Below are positions 1-6,501 of a DNA stretch of 33,974 bases, piece after piece (position 1 is the first letter of the stretch; every line of letters starts with the position of its first letter). The position numbers and the translations under genes were made by a program. The notes under the pieces were generated by a model. That model was not told where the DNA came from. It did no database searches and saw nothing but the letters and a program-made list of their open reading frames with translations. Origin of the DNA: Paraburkholderia madseniana (GTDB lineage Bacteria > Pseudomonadota > Gammaproteobacteria > Burkholderiales > Burkholderiaceae); contig NZ_VOSW01000100.1 of assembly GCF_009690905.1 (NCBI RefSeq), forward strand, positions 1 to 33,974. Reading direction: 5' to 3'.

Positions 1-319
1 CGAAGGTCAGGCGCTGTTGCTTCTTCAGATACGGTATGTCATCGACCACACCGACACGGCGGGCGTGCTCGCCACCTTCGATGAAGCCGGCGTCGAACAG
101 CGCGGCAACGTCGCTCTCTTCGACGTTCGCATAGCCAACTCGGCCTTCAGCCGTCGCAACTTCGACGAGCGGTTCGAGCCACAGCAAACCGCGTGAACCG
201 TTGCGAACCAGTTCGATTGCAATGCCGCGACGTGCGGCTTCGGATTCGATCGCTTGAGCCAGAGCATCGGCGCCGAGCGCAAGCGCCGACGAATCGCAGG
301 GAACGTAGATGCGCGTCAT
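1..319 (-). CDS. fdsB: Formate dehydrogenase beta subunit FdsB (NuoF-like), N-terminal part
   Basis: This is the 5' part of a gene that runs off the left edge of the window; about 106 codons are visible, starting MTRIYVPCDSSALALGADAL. FdsB is the flavoprotein subunit (FMN, 4Fe-4S, NuoF-like) that passes electrons from formate to NAD+ in the soluble, molybdenum-dependent formate dehydrogenase. The visible part is the N-terminal region before the FMN/NADH-binding core, so no catalytic motif is seen. The assignment rests on its position after fdsG and on its resemblance to the N-terminus of this family. The start codon overlaps the fdsG stop (ATGA), with a GGAGGT ribosome binding site six bases upstream inside fdsG, which implies translational coupling. 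Homology is likely; the exact symbol is inferred from context. Confidence 0.8.
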   Translation of the reverse strand, partial: MTRIYVPCDSSALALGADALAQAIESEAARRGIAIELVRNGSRGLLWLEPLVEVATAEGRVGYANVEESDVAALFDAGFIEGGEHARRVGVVDDIPYLKKQQRLTF

Positions 320-801
320 GCCGTCACCTCCACGCATTTGTTGGCGGCGGCAAAGAGCGCGTCGAATTTTTGCGGCGTCACTTTCGCGTGCAGCGTGCCG
401 TTGACCATCATCGCCGGCGACAGCGCGCATTGGCCGAGGCAATAGACGGATTCCAGCTCGACCGTCTCGCCATGCCGATGCTCCGCGTCGAAACGGCAGC
501 CGGTGTGCGCCTCGATATGCTGTGCGAGCGCCTCGGTGCCCATGCTGCGGCATGCTTCGGCGCGGCACAGTTGCACCGTGACGGGTGCGGCGGGCTGCGT
601 GCGGAAGTGGTGGTAGTAGGTGATGACGCCATGCACTTCCGCGCGCGACAGGTTCATGGCACGTGCGAGAGGCGCAACCGTGTCGGGCGGCACGTAGCCG
701 AGTTCGTCCTGAATGGCGTGCAGTACCGCTAGCAGCGACCTGCCCGGCTGCGCGTGACGCTGCACCAACTGCTCCGGCGCGACGGCGATGGAATCGTCCA
801 A
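316..801 (-). CDS. fdsG: Formate dehydrogenase gamma subunit FdsG (NuoE-like 2Fe-2S protein)
   Basis: A 161-residue thioredoxin-like ferredoxin subunit, related to NuoE of complex I, that carries a 2Fe-2S cluster in the soluble NAD-dependent formate dehydrogenase. The four expected cysteine ligands are present as C79-x4-C84 and C121-x3-C125. The N-terminal helical part contains the family pattern LLAVLHAIQDELGYVP. The start is a TTG, supported by GGAGGAG seven bases upstream; no better ATG precedes it. The next gene, fdsB, begins inside its stop codon, so these are the first two genes of an fdsGBACD-type operon. It is divergent from the regulator at 936, with a 134-base shared control region. 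A lone NuoE of complex I is unlikely because of the regulator and because no nuo genes are beside it. Confidence 0.88.
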   Translation of the reverse strand: MDDSIAVAPEQLVQRHAQPGRSLLAVLHAIQDELGYVPPDTVAPLARAMNLSRAEVHGVITYYHHFRTQPAAPVTVQLCRAEACRSMGTEALAQHIEAHTGCRFDAEHRHGETVELESVYCLGQCALSPAMMVNGTLHAKVTPQKFDALFAAANKCVEVTA

Positions 802-935
802 GTGGGGGCTCCTCCAAAGTCATATATGCACTTGTCATTCATAATGTGCGCACATATGCTTCGTATATTCGATATGGGATAGCCGAACAATAGGCGGGTG
901 ATACGCCTCGTGCAATAGGAAAGAGTTGAACATAT
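802..935. promoter_or_regulatory. Divergent fds operon / regulator control region with palindromes
   Basis: This AT-rich gap between the divergent fdsG and the regulator gene contains a perfect 12-bp palindrome, ATGTGCGCACAT, at 844-855. Copies of CATATATG lie at 821-828 and 931-938; the second contains the regulator's own ATG. A further CATATG lies at 853-858. Clustered symmetric sites between a divergent regulator and its target operon are what one expects of operator DNA. No clear -35/-10 pair stands out. The operator role is inference. Confidence 0.45.
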
Positions 936-2015
936 ATGATCAGGATCGAGTGCCAGGCGCAACTGGTTGTGAAGGGCCCGGATGGTCGTGAGGCAAGCCT
1001 GTCGGACGTCGTGCCGCTGCTGGCGCTGGTGGACGAATCCGGCAGCATCGCGCAGGCGGCGACGCTTAAGGGTTTGTCCTACCGCCACGCGTGGGGTTTG
1101 TTGCGCAGCATCGAGGAGCGTTTGGGTGGCCCGCTGATCGCGAAGGAGCGTGGGCGAGGTTCGGTGCTGTCCGAGCTCGGTCAGGCCGTGCTGCGCGCGC
1201 AGCGCCTGTGCGGCGAGCGGCTCGACGGCAACATGCAGGCGCTGGCGAGCGAAGTCGCCAGCGACCTGAACCGCTGGCTCGCGCCGGCCGCCGACGACGT
1301 GCGGATCTACGCGTCGCACGGTTACGCCGTGGCGGCGCTGGTGACGGCGCTGGTCGCAAACGACTTGCCGGTCGATATCAAATACCGCGACAGCGCGGAC
1401 GCGGTGAGCGCGCTCGCCCGCGGCGAATGTGATCTGGCCGGCTTTCACTTGCCGCTAGGCGAGTTTCGCGCGGCATGCGCCGATACCTATCGGCGCTGGC
1501 TCGATCCGCAGCGTCACGTGCTCGTGCATCTGACGAAGCGCAAGCAGGGCCTCTTTCTCGGCAAGGGGAATCCAAAGGGCATCGGCGGCCTGAGCGATCT
1601 CGCGCGCGACGACATTCGCTTCGTCAATCGTCAGCCCGGTTCTGGGACGCGCATGCTGCTCGATCTCGCGCTACGAAAAGTCGGAGTCGATCCGGATCGG
1701 GTCAACGGCTATGCGTCGGCGGAACTCACGCACTCGGCGATCGCGGCGTTCGTGGCAAGCGGCATGGCAGACGTGGGTTTTGGCGTCGAGCCGGCGGCGC
1801 ATCACTTCGGGCTCGACTTCATTCCGATCGTCGACGAAGACTATTACTTCGCCTGCGACCGCGCCCGCCTGGAGCGCGCGCCGCTCGCAACGGTGATCGG
1901 TTTGCTGCGCGGCGCGGCGTTTCGGCATGGCGTCGAACAGCTCGAAGGTTACGATCCACGCGACTGCGGCAAGCTGCTCGATCTCGATGTGGGACTTGGT
2001 CCAGGTGCGGTGTAA
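936..2015 (+). CDS. ModE/LysR-like transcriptional regulator with substrate-binding domain, probable regulator of formate dehydrogenase
   Basis: 359 residues. The first ~105 residues form a ModE/LysR-type winged helix-turn-helix, with the pattern LLALVDESGSIAQAATLKGLSYRHAWGLL followed by a wing. Residues ~120-340 resemble a periplasmic-binding-protein-like ligand domain, with a pattern typical of molybdate/tungstate-type binders (RQPGSGTRMLLD). The gene is divergent from fdsGB, the layout of the LysR-type regulator FdsR of Cupriavidus fds operons, so it probably controls formate dehydrogenase in response to formate, molybdate or a related anion. The ligand is unknown. AGGAAAGAG lies upstream of the ATG. 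A 7-bp hairpin follows the stop (2037-2054) but lacks a good T-run. Domain call confident; target inferred. Confidence 0.82.
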   Translation: MIRIECQAQLVVKGPDGREASLSDVVPLLALVDESGSIAQAATLKGLSYRHAWGLLRSIEERLGGPLIAKERGRGSVLSELGQAVLRAQRLCGERLDGNMQALASEVASDLNRWLAPAADDVRIYASHGYAVAALVTALVANDLPVDIKYRDSADAVSALARGECDLAGFHLPLGEFRAACADTYRRWLDPQRHVLVHLTKRKQGLFLGKGNPKGIGGLSDLARDDIRFVNRQPGSGTRMLLDLALRKVGVDPDRVNGYASAELTHSAIAAFVASGMADVGFGVEPAAHHFGLDFIPIVDEDYYFACDRARLERAPLATVIGLLRGAAFRHGVEQLEGYDPRDCGKLLDLDVGLGPGAV

Positions 2016-2124
2016 GCAACTGTAAACAAATTGGTGCCGTCGCCGCTGCGACGGGCGTTTGTTTGGGATAATCTCTATCCTTCCGCTTACGCCTTAACCG
2101 CGCGCTATGCCGCGCTGAACCGAT

Positions 2125-2391
2125 ATGAAAGTTCTTCTTCACGCATGTGCTGCGGCAGCGACGGCCGGGGTGCTTCTCGCCACCGCTTCGGTTGCTTTCG
2201 CACAGAATTCGCCGGGTGTGCCGGGCGGTATCCTGCAAGATCAGTTCCGTCTTGCCGAGCATCCGCAGATGCCATTTGCGGCGTCCGCGCCCTCGGACAA
2301 ATTCCAGTCCAACAAAAAGTCAGCCATGCGCAAGCGCGGCGACAATGGCGATCCGAACGGGTGTAATTTGCAGTGTCCTAAAGACGAATAA
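2125..2391 (+). CDS. Small secreted protein of unknown function
   Basis: 88 residues, function not recognised. Residues 1-26 form a clear Sec signal peptide: a short basic start (MK), an alanine/leucine-rich core and AFA before the predicted cut, leaving about 62 mature residues. The mature part is hydrophilic, contains a lysine/arginine stretch (SNKKSAMRKRG) and ends in CNLQCPKDE, whose two cysteines could form a disulfide in the periplasm. A strong terminator follows the stop at 2433-2456, which supports this being an expressed gene. No good Shine-Dalgarno is visible before the ATG. It stands between the fds regulator and a convergent COG4315 gene, with no sign of an operon. Confidence 0.6.
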   Translation: MKVLLHACAAAATAGVLLATASVAFAQNSPGVPGGILQDQFRLAEHPQMPFAASAPSDKFQSNKKSAMRKRGDNGDPNGCNLQCPKDE

Positions 2392-2432
2392 GCGAATCAG
2401 CGCTTTCGTGTTCCGTTTTGTATTCGTTCGAG

Positions 2433-2456
2433 ACGCCGGCTTGCAGCCGGCGTTTT
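2433..2456 (+). terminator. Rho-independent terminator after the small secreted protein gene
   Basis: A perfect 9-bp stem, ACGCCGGCT paired with AGCCGGCGT, with a 3-base loop (TGC) and a T-run. It lies 42 bases after the stop at 2391 and could also serve the opposing gene that ends at 2514. Confidence 0.75.
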
Positions 2457-2513
2457 CGATTGAGTGTTTTTATAAAGTCTCTCGGTTCTGGTCCGTCGTT
2501 CAGCGGCTATCGG

Positions 2514-2882
2514 TTATGGCTTCGCCGTGTGCCACATGTCCTTGAAGCCGTCCCCCTTCATGTCGCCCGCTTGCTTGTCGGCCGCGTAGCGATACAGTGG
2601 ATGGCCTTTATAAGCCCATTGCTGTTTACCGTCGGCCGACGGAATCACGGTCCAGTCGCCTGAGGGCTTGTCCGACGAACTCGCTACCGCAGCAGGCCAA
2701 TAGCTCGTGCAGCCGCCGGTGCAGGCGCTCGTGCCGGGCGTGGTGTCTTTGTCGAAGGTATAGAGCGTCATGCCGTCCGCAGTGACGAAGCGGCCATCGA
2801 CGATCTTCGGGGCTTCGGCAAAAGCAGTCTGCTGCAGTGCGAGGAGAGTCAGCGTGGAGAGGCAGAAGAGAGTCTTGCGCAT
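2514..2882 (-). CDS. COG4315-type secreted protein (Yx(F/W/Y)xxD repeat)
   Basis: 122 residues from the ATG at 2882, chosen because AGGAG lies eight bases upstream and a signal peptide (MRKTLFCLSTLTLLALQQTAFA) follows. The much longer open frame upstream is ignored. The mature part has two copies of the family's aromatic repeat: a first with GMTLYTFDKD and a CTGGCTSYWP segment, and a second with GHPLYRYAADKQAGD. Members of this family are annotated as predicted lipoproteins, but no lipobox cysteine is seen here at the cleavage site, so it is probably a soluble periplasmic protein. The biochemical function is unknown. It is transcribed alone; the terminator at 3011-3035 lies upstream of it and isolates it from ssrA. 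Confidence 0.78.
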   Translation of the reverse strand: MRKTLFCLSTLTLLALQQTAFAEAPKIVDGRFVTADGMTLYTFDKDTTPGTSACTGGCTSYWPAAVASSSDKPSGDWTVIPSADGKQQWAYKGHPLYRYAADKQAGDMKGDGFKDMWHTAKP

Positions 2883-3005
2883 GATGTCGGCTCCTGATTT
2901 TGGTGTTGGTCCCGCGCGGAACGCAGCGTGCGGTCGCGCGTGCGGAATAAACGATTGAAGGGATGCGTTTATTCCCTTGGCTTCACGCAGCTTTGATACG
3001 CGCCA

Positions 3006-3038
3006 GCAAAAAGGCCCGCTCGATGAGCGGGCCTTCTG
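3006..3038. terminator. Strong bidirectional hairpin terminator
   Basis: An 11-bp perfect stem, AAGGCCCGCTC paired with GAGCGGGCCTT, with a 3-base loop at 3011-3035. Read on the minus strand it is followed by TTTTT, so it can end ssrA transcripts that pass the first terminator at 3058-3091. Confidence 0.7.
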
Positions 3039-3052
3039 TTTTATAGGTAGCC

Positions 3053-3091
3053 AACAAAAAACCCGCAAGCAGCAGGCCGCTTGCGGGTTTT
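3053..3091 (-). terminator. ssrA terminator
   Basis: A 13-bp stem, AAAACCCGCAAGC paired with GCTTGCGGGTTTT, with an 8-base loop, followed on the minus strand by an extended T-run. It begins 37 bases past the CCA end of tmRNA, so it is the primary ssrA terminator. Confidence 0.8.
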
Positions 3092-3127
3092 GAGTGAGTC
3101 TTGATGGTGCAGCTTCAAACGATGTTC

Positions 3128-3497
3128 TGGTGGAGGCGGCGGGAATCGAACCCGCGTCCAGAAGCACTCTACGACTAGTTCTACATACTTAGTTCTGTCA
3201 TTTGATTTAACCACCACGACGCGGACGAACACGCTGCGTGACGGCGATTCACTAGATTTTCGACCTTGGCGTCGTGACGCCGCCAAGACTTAACTGACGT
3301 ATATGACCTCTGTCGGTATTGCTACCGGTCTTGCGACTCTAGCCCGTCAGTGAACTAGGCAGAGGACGGCGGCCCTTAGGCTGCCAGTGCGAACGTTTCG
3401 TCGTTTGCAGTTACGTTTTTCCCATTGATTAACGAGGTGACGGGTCCTCGGTATGCCCTAGCCGCTTCGCAACCCCTGTCGAAACCAGGTCGCCCCC
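3128..3497 (-). ncRNA. ssrA: Transfer-messenger RNA (tmRNA)
   Basis: A 370-base tmRNA that rescues stalled ribosomes together with SmpB. The 5' end GGGGGCGACC pairs with the 3' CGCCTCC in a 7-bp acceptor stem whose third pair is G-U, the alanine identity element; the 3' end is an encoded ACCA. The T-arm sequence GGTTCGATTCC is present near the 3' end. The resume codon GCA starts at 3408 and the tag frame reads ANDETFALAA then TAA (3376-3408), a normal proteobacterial degradation tag ending in LAA-like ALAA. The gene is in one piece; the permuted two-piece form known from some betaproteobacteria is not present here. Terminators follow at 3053-3091 and 3006-3038. Confidence 0.96.
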
Positions 3498-3533
3498 GCG
3501 GTTCGTTGCCCAAAATGTCTGGGCCAGACGGAG

Positions 3534-3539
3534 ATTTTA
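3534..3539 (-). promoter_or_regulatory. Candidate -10 box of ssrA
   Basis: On the minus strand TAAAAT lies 36 bases before the mature 5' end of tmRNA, a reasonable place for a short leader removed by RNase P. The -35 region at the right distance is poor. An odd palindrome (GTCTGG, one base, CCAGAC; 3517-3529) lies at the expected transcription start. Confidence 0.35.
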
Positions 3540-3687
3540 CAATAGTTTGACGGCAACGTCCTGGCTGATTGCCTTGTTGTCGTGCCGTCTCGATGTGCTG
3601 CTGTGCCGTCGTGGCGAAGCGGCAACGCGCCGCGTTGCGTGCGCCGTGACTGACGCGTTCGCCGTATGCGCGCAGCCGCTCAGCCCT

Positions 3688-4401
3688 TCACTCGATGTCG
3701 CGTAGCAGCTTCTGCAATTCCGAGGGCGAGTGCACGACATGCTGCGCGTGCCATTGCGTCGGCGGAATGTCGTTGCCGCAGTAACCATAGGCGGCCGCGA
3801 TGGTCTTCATGCCGGCCGCAAAACCCGCCTGCACATCGCGTAAATCGTCGCCGACGTAGACGATGCGCTCCGGCACCACATCCAGCTCACGTGCGGCGTG
3901 CAACAGGGGCGCGGGGTGCGGCTTCGAATGCGGGGTCGTGTCGCCGCTCACCACGCAGCCGGCGCGCTCTTCGAGGCCGAGTTGCGCGATCAGCGGCTCG
4001 GTGAGCCTTGCTACCTTGTTCGTCACGATGCCCCAGCGCACGCCCCGCGCGTCGAGATCGTCGAGCAATTCGGGAATGCCGGGAAACAGCGTGGTCTCGA
4101 TACACAAGTCTGCTTCATAGTTGGCGAGAAACTCCTCGCGCATCGACGCGAACTCGTGATCCTCGGGGCCGATGCCGAAGGCCCCGCCGATCAGCCCGCG
4201 CGCACCCGCGGACGCGAGCGGCCGCAGGTCTTCGAGCGGCACCATCTGGAGGCTGCGATCATGGCGCATTTTGTTGACGGCGGCCGCAAGATCCGGCGCG
4301 GTATCGGCCAGTGTGCCGTCGAGGTCGAACAGGACAGCCTGGCAAAGACCGAGCGCGTCGTCGTTGTCTTCGCGTTGAGGCAGGGGCGTGGGATCGCTCA
4401 T
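3688..4401 (-). CDS. gph: Phosphoglycolate phosphatase
   Basis: 237 residues. This is a HAD-superfamily phosphatase that hydrolyses 2-phosphoglycolate, a damage product of DNA 3' end repair and oxygenation, to glycolate. Motif I is VLFDLDGTLADT (nucleophile and acid Asp), with a helical cap after it; motif II is GIVTNK; the motif III lysine lies in SKPHPAPL; motif IV is VYVGDDLRDVQAG. Length and order fit Gph. It follows ubiG after 33 bases on the same strand, a pairing common in betaproteobacteria, and probably shares the ubiG promoter. No terminator is seen directly after it; ssrA lies 190 bases downstream with its own candidate promoter. Confidence 0.92.
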   Translation of the reverse strand: MSDPTPLPQREDNDDALGLCQAVLFDLDGTLADTAPDLAAAVNKMRHDRSLQMVPLEDLRPLASAGARGLIGGAFGIGPEDHEFASMREEFLANYEADLCIETTLFPGIPELLDDLDARGVRWGIVTNKVARLTEPLIAQLGLEERAGCVVSGDTTPHSKPHPAPLLHAARELDVVPERIVYVGDDLRDVQAGFAAGMKTIAAAYGYCGNDIPPTQWHAQHVVHSPSELQKLLRDIE

Positions 4402-4434
4402 TGATTGGGTTGAGTCCGGGCAGGTCGGGGCGGA

Positions 4435-5133
4435 TCAGACGTCGCGGCGGCAGGCGAGCATGTAGTTCACGCTCGTGTCGGCGGACAGCGTGAAATGCTT
4501 GCTGAGCGGGTTGTAAACGATACCTTTGATGTCGACCGTGCGCAGGCCGGCGGTGCGCACGAAGCTCGCCAATTCCGACGGACGGATGAAGCGCGCGTAG
4601 TCGTGCGTACCCTTGGGCAGCATCCGCGCGATATATTCGGCGCCGATCACCGCGAACAGATACGACTTCACGTTGCGGTTCAGCGTGGAGAAAAACACCC
4701 AGCCGCCGGGTTTCACGAGCGTTTTGCATGCTTCGACAATGGCGGCCGGTTGGGGCACGTGCTCGAGCATTTCCATGCAGGTGACGACGTCGTAAGTGCC
4801 CGGTTCGCGGGCGGCCAGTGCTTCGGCGGCGATTTCTTCGTAACTGACGGTTACACCACTTTCAAGGCTGTGAAGATCCGCCACGCCAAGCGCCTGGGTC
4901 GACAGGTCGATTCCTTTCACATGCGCCCCCAATCCCGCCATCGACTCCGACAGAATGCCGCCGCCGCAGCCGATATCCAACACGGTTTTGCCGGCGAGAT
5001 GCGCGTGTGCGTCGATCCAGCTCAGGCGAATCGGGTTGAGTTCATGCAGCGGTTTGAATTCGGCATTCGGGTCCCACCAACGATGCGCGAGGTCGCTAAA
5101 TTTCTGCAGTTCGTGGGGATCGGCGTTGGTCAT
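4435..5133 (-). CDS. ubiG: Ubiquinone biosynthesis O-methyltransferase
   Basis: 232 residues from the ATG at 5133 (MTNADPHELQKFSDLAHRWW), the usual UbiG start; the open frame extends further upstream but lacks family sequence there. UbiG carries out both O-methylations in ubiquinone synthesis using S-adenosylmethionine. SAM motif I is VLDIGCGGG (about residues 50-58), followed by an acidic residue in GIDLS and the EMLEHVP segment of motif II. The C-terminal half contains the UbiG pattern KGTHDYARFIRPSEL. A GAGG lies about 11 bases before the start. A sigma-70 promoter overlapped by a large inverted repeat lies 54 bases upstream. Gph follows, so ubiG-gph is probably one transcript. Confidence 0.94.
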   Translation of the reverse strand: MTNADPHELQKFSDLAHRWWDPNAEFKPLHELNPIRLSWIDAHAHLAGKTVLDIGCGGGILSESMAGLGAHVKGIDLSTQALGVADLHSLESGVTVSYEEIAAEALAAREPGTYDVVTCMEMLEHVPQPAAIVEACKTLVKPGGWVFFSTLNRNVKSYLFAVIGAEYIARMLPKGTHDYARFIRPSELASFVRTAGLRTVDIKGIVYNPLSKHFTLSADTSVNYMLACRRDV

Positions 5134-5186
5134 GGCGGAAGCTGCCTCGATGAGAGCGTTGAGCGGGCGCTCGAGGATAAACCCTG

Positions 5187-5215
5187 AGTATATAGGCCGA
5201 GCGACGGGGCGGCAA
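5187..5215 (-). promoter_or_regulatory. Predicted sigma-70 promoter of ubiG-gph
   Basis: On the minus strand, -35 TTGCCG (5210-5215) and -10 TATACT (5187-5192) are separated by exactly 17 bases. The predicted start at about 5180 gives a leader of about 47 bases before the ubiG ATG. The -35 lies in the centre of the inverted repeat at 5200-5232. Confidence 0.6.
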
Positions 5216-5232
5216 AATGCCGCCCCGTCGCT
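5200..5232. repeat. Perfect 15-bp inverted repeat upstream of ubiG
   Basis: AGCGACGGGGCGGCA, three A, then its exact reverse complement. No T-run follows on either strand, so it is not a standard terminator. It covers the -35 and part of the spacer of the predicted ubiG promoter. Confidence 0.85.
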
Positions 5233-5301
5233 GGCGCATCCTGTTCCGGCAGCTCGGGCGCGTGCTCGGAGGAGAAGGCGAGCAGCGTCCATAGCAGCGG
5301 C

Positions 5302-5331
5302 ATAAAAAAAGCCCCGCCGAAGCGGGGCTTT
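5302..5331 (-). terminator. ompA terminator
   Basis: A 10-bp stem, AAAGCCCCGC paired with GCGGGGCTTT, with a 4-base loop, followed on the minus strand by a run of seven T. It starts 21 bases past the ompA stop. Confidence 0.85.
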
Positions 5332-5352
5332 GATACTGCGGTAATTTGTAGC

Positions 5353-6003
5353 TTACTGCTTCGAAGTACCGACAACTTCGACTTCCACGCGACGATCCGG
5401 TGCGAGGCAAGCGACGAGTTGCTTGTGGTTCTTCTGGTTGCAACCGGTCGTGACCGGGTTGCGCTTGCCCTTGCCTTCCGTATAGATACGGTTGGATTCG
5501 ATGCCCTTGCTCACGAGGTACGACTTCACAGCTTGAGCGCGGCGCAGCGACAGGCGGTCGTTGTACTTGTCCGAACCGATACGGTCCGTGTAACCCGTTG
5601 CAACGATGACTTCCAGGTTCAGCGAGCCGACCTTCGATGCCAGATCGTCCAGCTTTTCCTTGCCAGCCGGCTTCAGGATGGCCTTGTCGAAGTCGAACAG
5701 AGCGTCAGCTTGATACGTAATCTTTTGGCTCGTAATAGCCGGTGCAGGAGGTGCAACCGGAGCCGGCGGGGTCGGAGCCTGGGCAACCAGGGCGCCATCG
5801 CACTTAGCGTTGGCCGTTGCCGGCGTCCAGAATGCATCGCGCCAGCAAAGCTCGTTCGTGCCGTTCATCCACACGTATTCGCCGGTACCATTCACCCAGT
5901 TGTCGTTCGTAGCTTGTCGCGACGCCGGCACCGATTGCGCCATGGCGGATGCAGCCATAACTGCGGTAGCTGCAATGAACGCGAGCTTTGAAAGTTTATT
6001 CAT
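5353..6003 (-). CDS. ompA: OmpA-family outer membrane protein
   Basis: 216 residues. Residues 1-22 are a signal peptide ending in AMA. A short linker segment with aromatic and cysteine residues and a proline/alanine hinge (APTPPAPVAPPAPA) follow, and then a C-terminal OmpA peptidoglycan-binding domain (about residues 95-212). The domain shows the family patterns LFDFDKAILKPAGKEKLDDL, ATGYTDRIGSDKYNDRLSLRRA and GKRNPVTTGC. It lacks the 8-strand barrel of E. coli OmpA and matches the short OmpA proteins of Burkholderia, an abundant envelope protein tethered to peptidoglycan. AGAGGAGA precedes the ATG closely. It has its own promoter candidate (-10 at 6080-6085) and a strong terminator, so it is monocistronic. 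Confidence 0.92.
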   Translation of the reverse strand: MNKLSKLAFIAATAVMAASAMAQSVPASRQATNDNWVNGTGEYVWMNGTNELCWRDAFWTPATANAKCDGALVAQAPTPPAPVAPPAPAITSQKITYQADALFDFDKAILKPAGKEKLDDLASKVGSLNLEVIVATGYTDRIGSDKYNDRLSLRRAQAVKSYLVSKGIESNRIYTEGKGKRNPVTTGCNQKNHKQLVACLAPDRRVEVEVVGTSKQ

Positions 6004-6079
6004 ATTTCTCCTCTCGAAATTGAGATTACCGCAGGTTTACTGCGAGCCTGTTGACGAAGACAAGTCATACATTGCTCGA

Positions 6080-6085
6080 AGTATA
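6080..6085 (-). promoter_or_regulatory. Candidate -10 box of ompA
   Basis: TATACT on the minus strand lies 76 bases before the ompA ATG. A convincing -35 is not seen. An imperfect inverted repeat (6071-6082 and 6119-6130) brackets the promoter region. Confidence 0.45.
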
Positions 6086-6395
6086 ACATCGGTGTAGAAC
6101 AAAAAACGTGCTGTGTAGACTTCGAGCAGTGTCTAACTCTTTGTGCGTTGGCATTTTGCCATATCGTTCCCTTCCAACGATAAAAAAATCTGCCCCCAAT
6201 CAAATCACCCTCCAATTGTGGTGCATGCGCAACAGAAGCAATCCGCTGTAGGCACCGCCAGTCATGGCTGAGCGGCGAATTGCCCCATGCACAAATCGAG
6301 CCTGCCCTGATTTCATCATGGGGCGTTCAGGCGCCGTTTCCGCTCGTCTGCTAATAGGTATACGTACCCCAGTCGGGGGCGGATGCGCGGCATGT
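6086..6395. other. Divergent ompA/gyrA intergenic region without a gene
   Basis: About 310 bases between the two candidate promoters. No credible coding frame. It holds the outer arm (6119-6130) of an inverted repeat whose other arm is 6071-6082, and an 8-bp inverted repeat, GCCCCATG/CATGGGGC, at 6282-6289 and 6317-6324. Nothing else stands out. Confidence 0.6.
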
Positions 6396-6401
6396 TAGAA
6401 T
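6396..6401 (+). promoter_or_regulatory. Candidate -10 box of gyrA
   Basis: TAGAAT, 100 bases before the gyrA ATG, in an otherwise GC-rich stretch. No good -35 at 17 bases, so support is weak. Supercoiling-sensitive gyrase promoters often have poor -35 elements. Confidence 0.35.
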
Positions 6402-6501
6402 CGCGTGATGCGTTGCGCCTGCAATGCTTACGCGAAGGCGCGGCGAGTTGGGCTTCAAGCGAGCTTCACGCCGTCGCCTTGGCACGTAAAAGATACGGAT
6501 A

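Noticed and set aside
2883..3167. An upstream extension of the COG4315 gene into ssrA
   Set aside because: It would read through two terminators and the tmRNA 3' end; the ATG at 2882 has a Shine-Dalgarno and a signal peptide.
3128..3497. A possible two-piece permuted tmRNA
   Set aside because: The 5' and 3' ends form the acceptor stem in normal order with the tag in between, so it is the standard one-piece form.
5134..5292. An upstream extension of ubiG through the large inverted repeat
   Set aside because: The family N-terminus begins at 5133, and the predicted promoter lies inside the extension.
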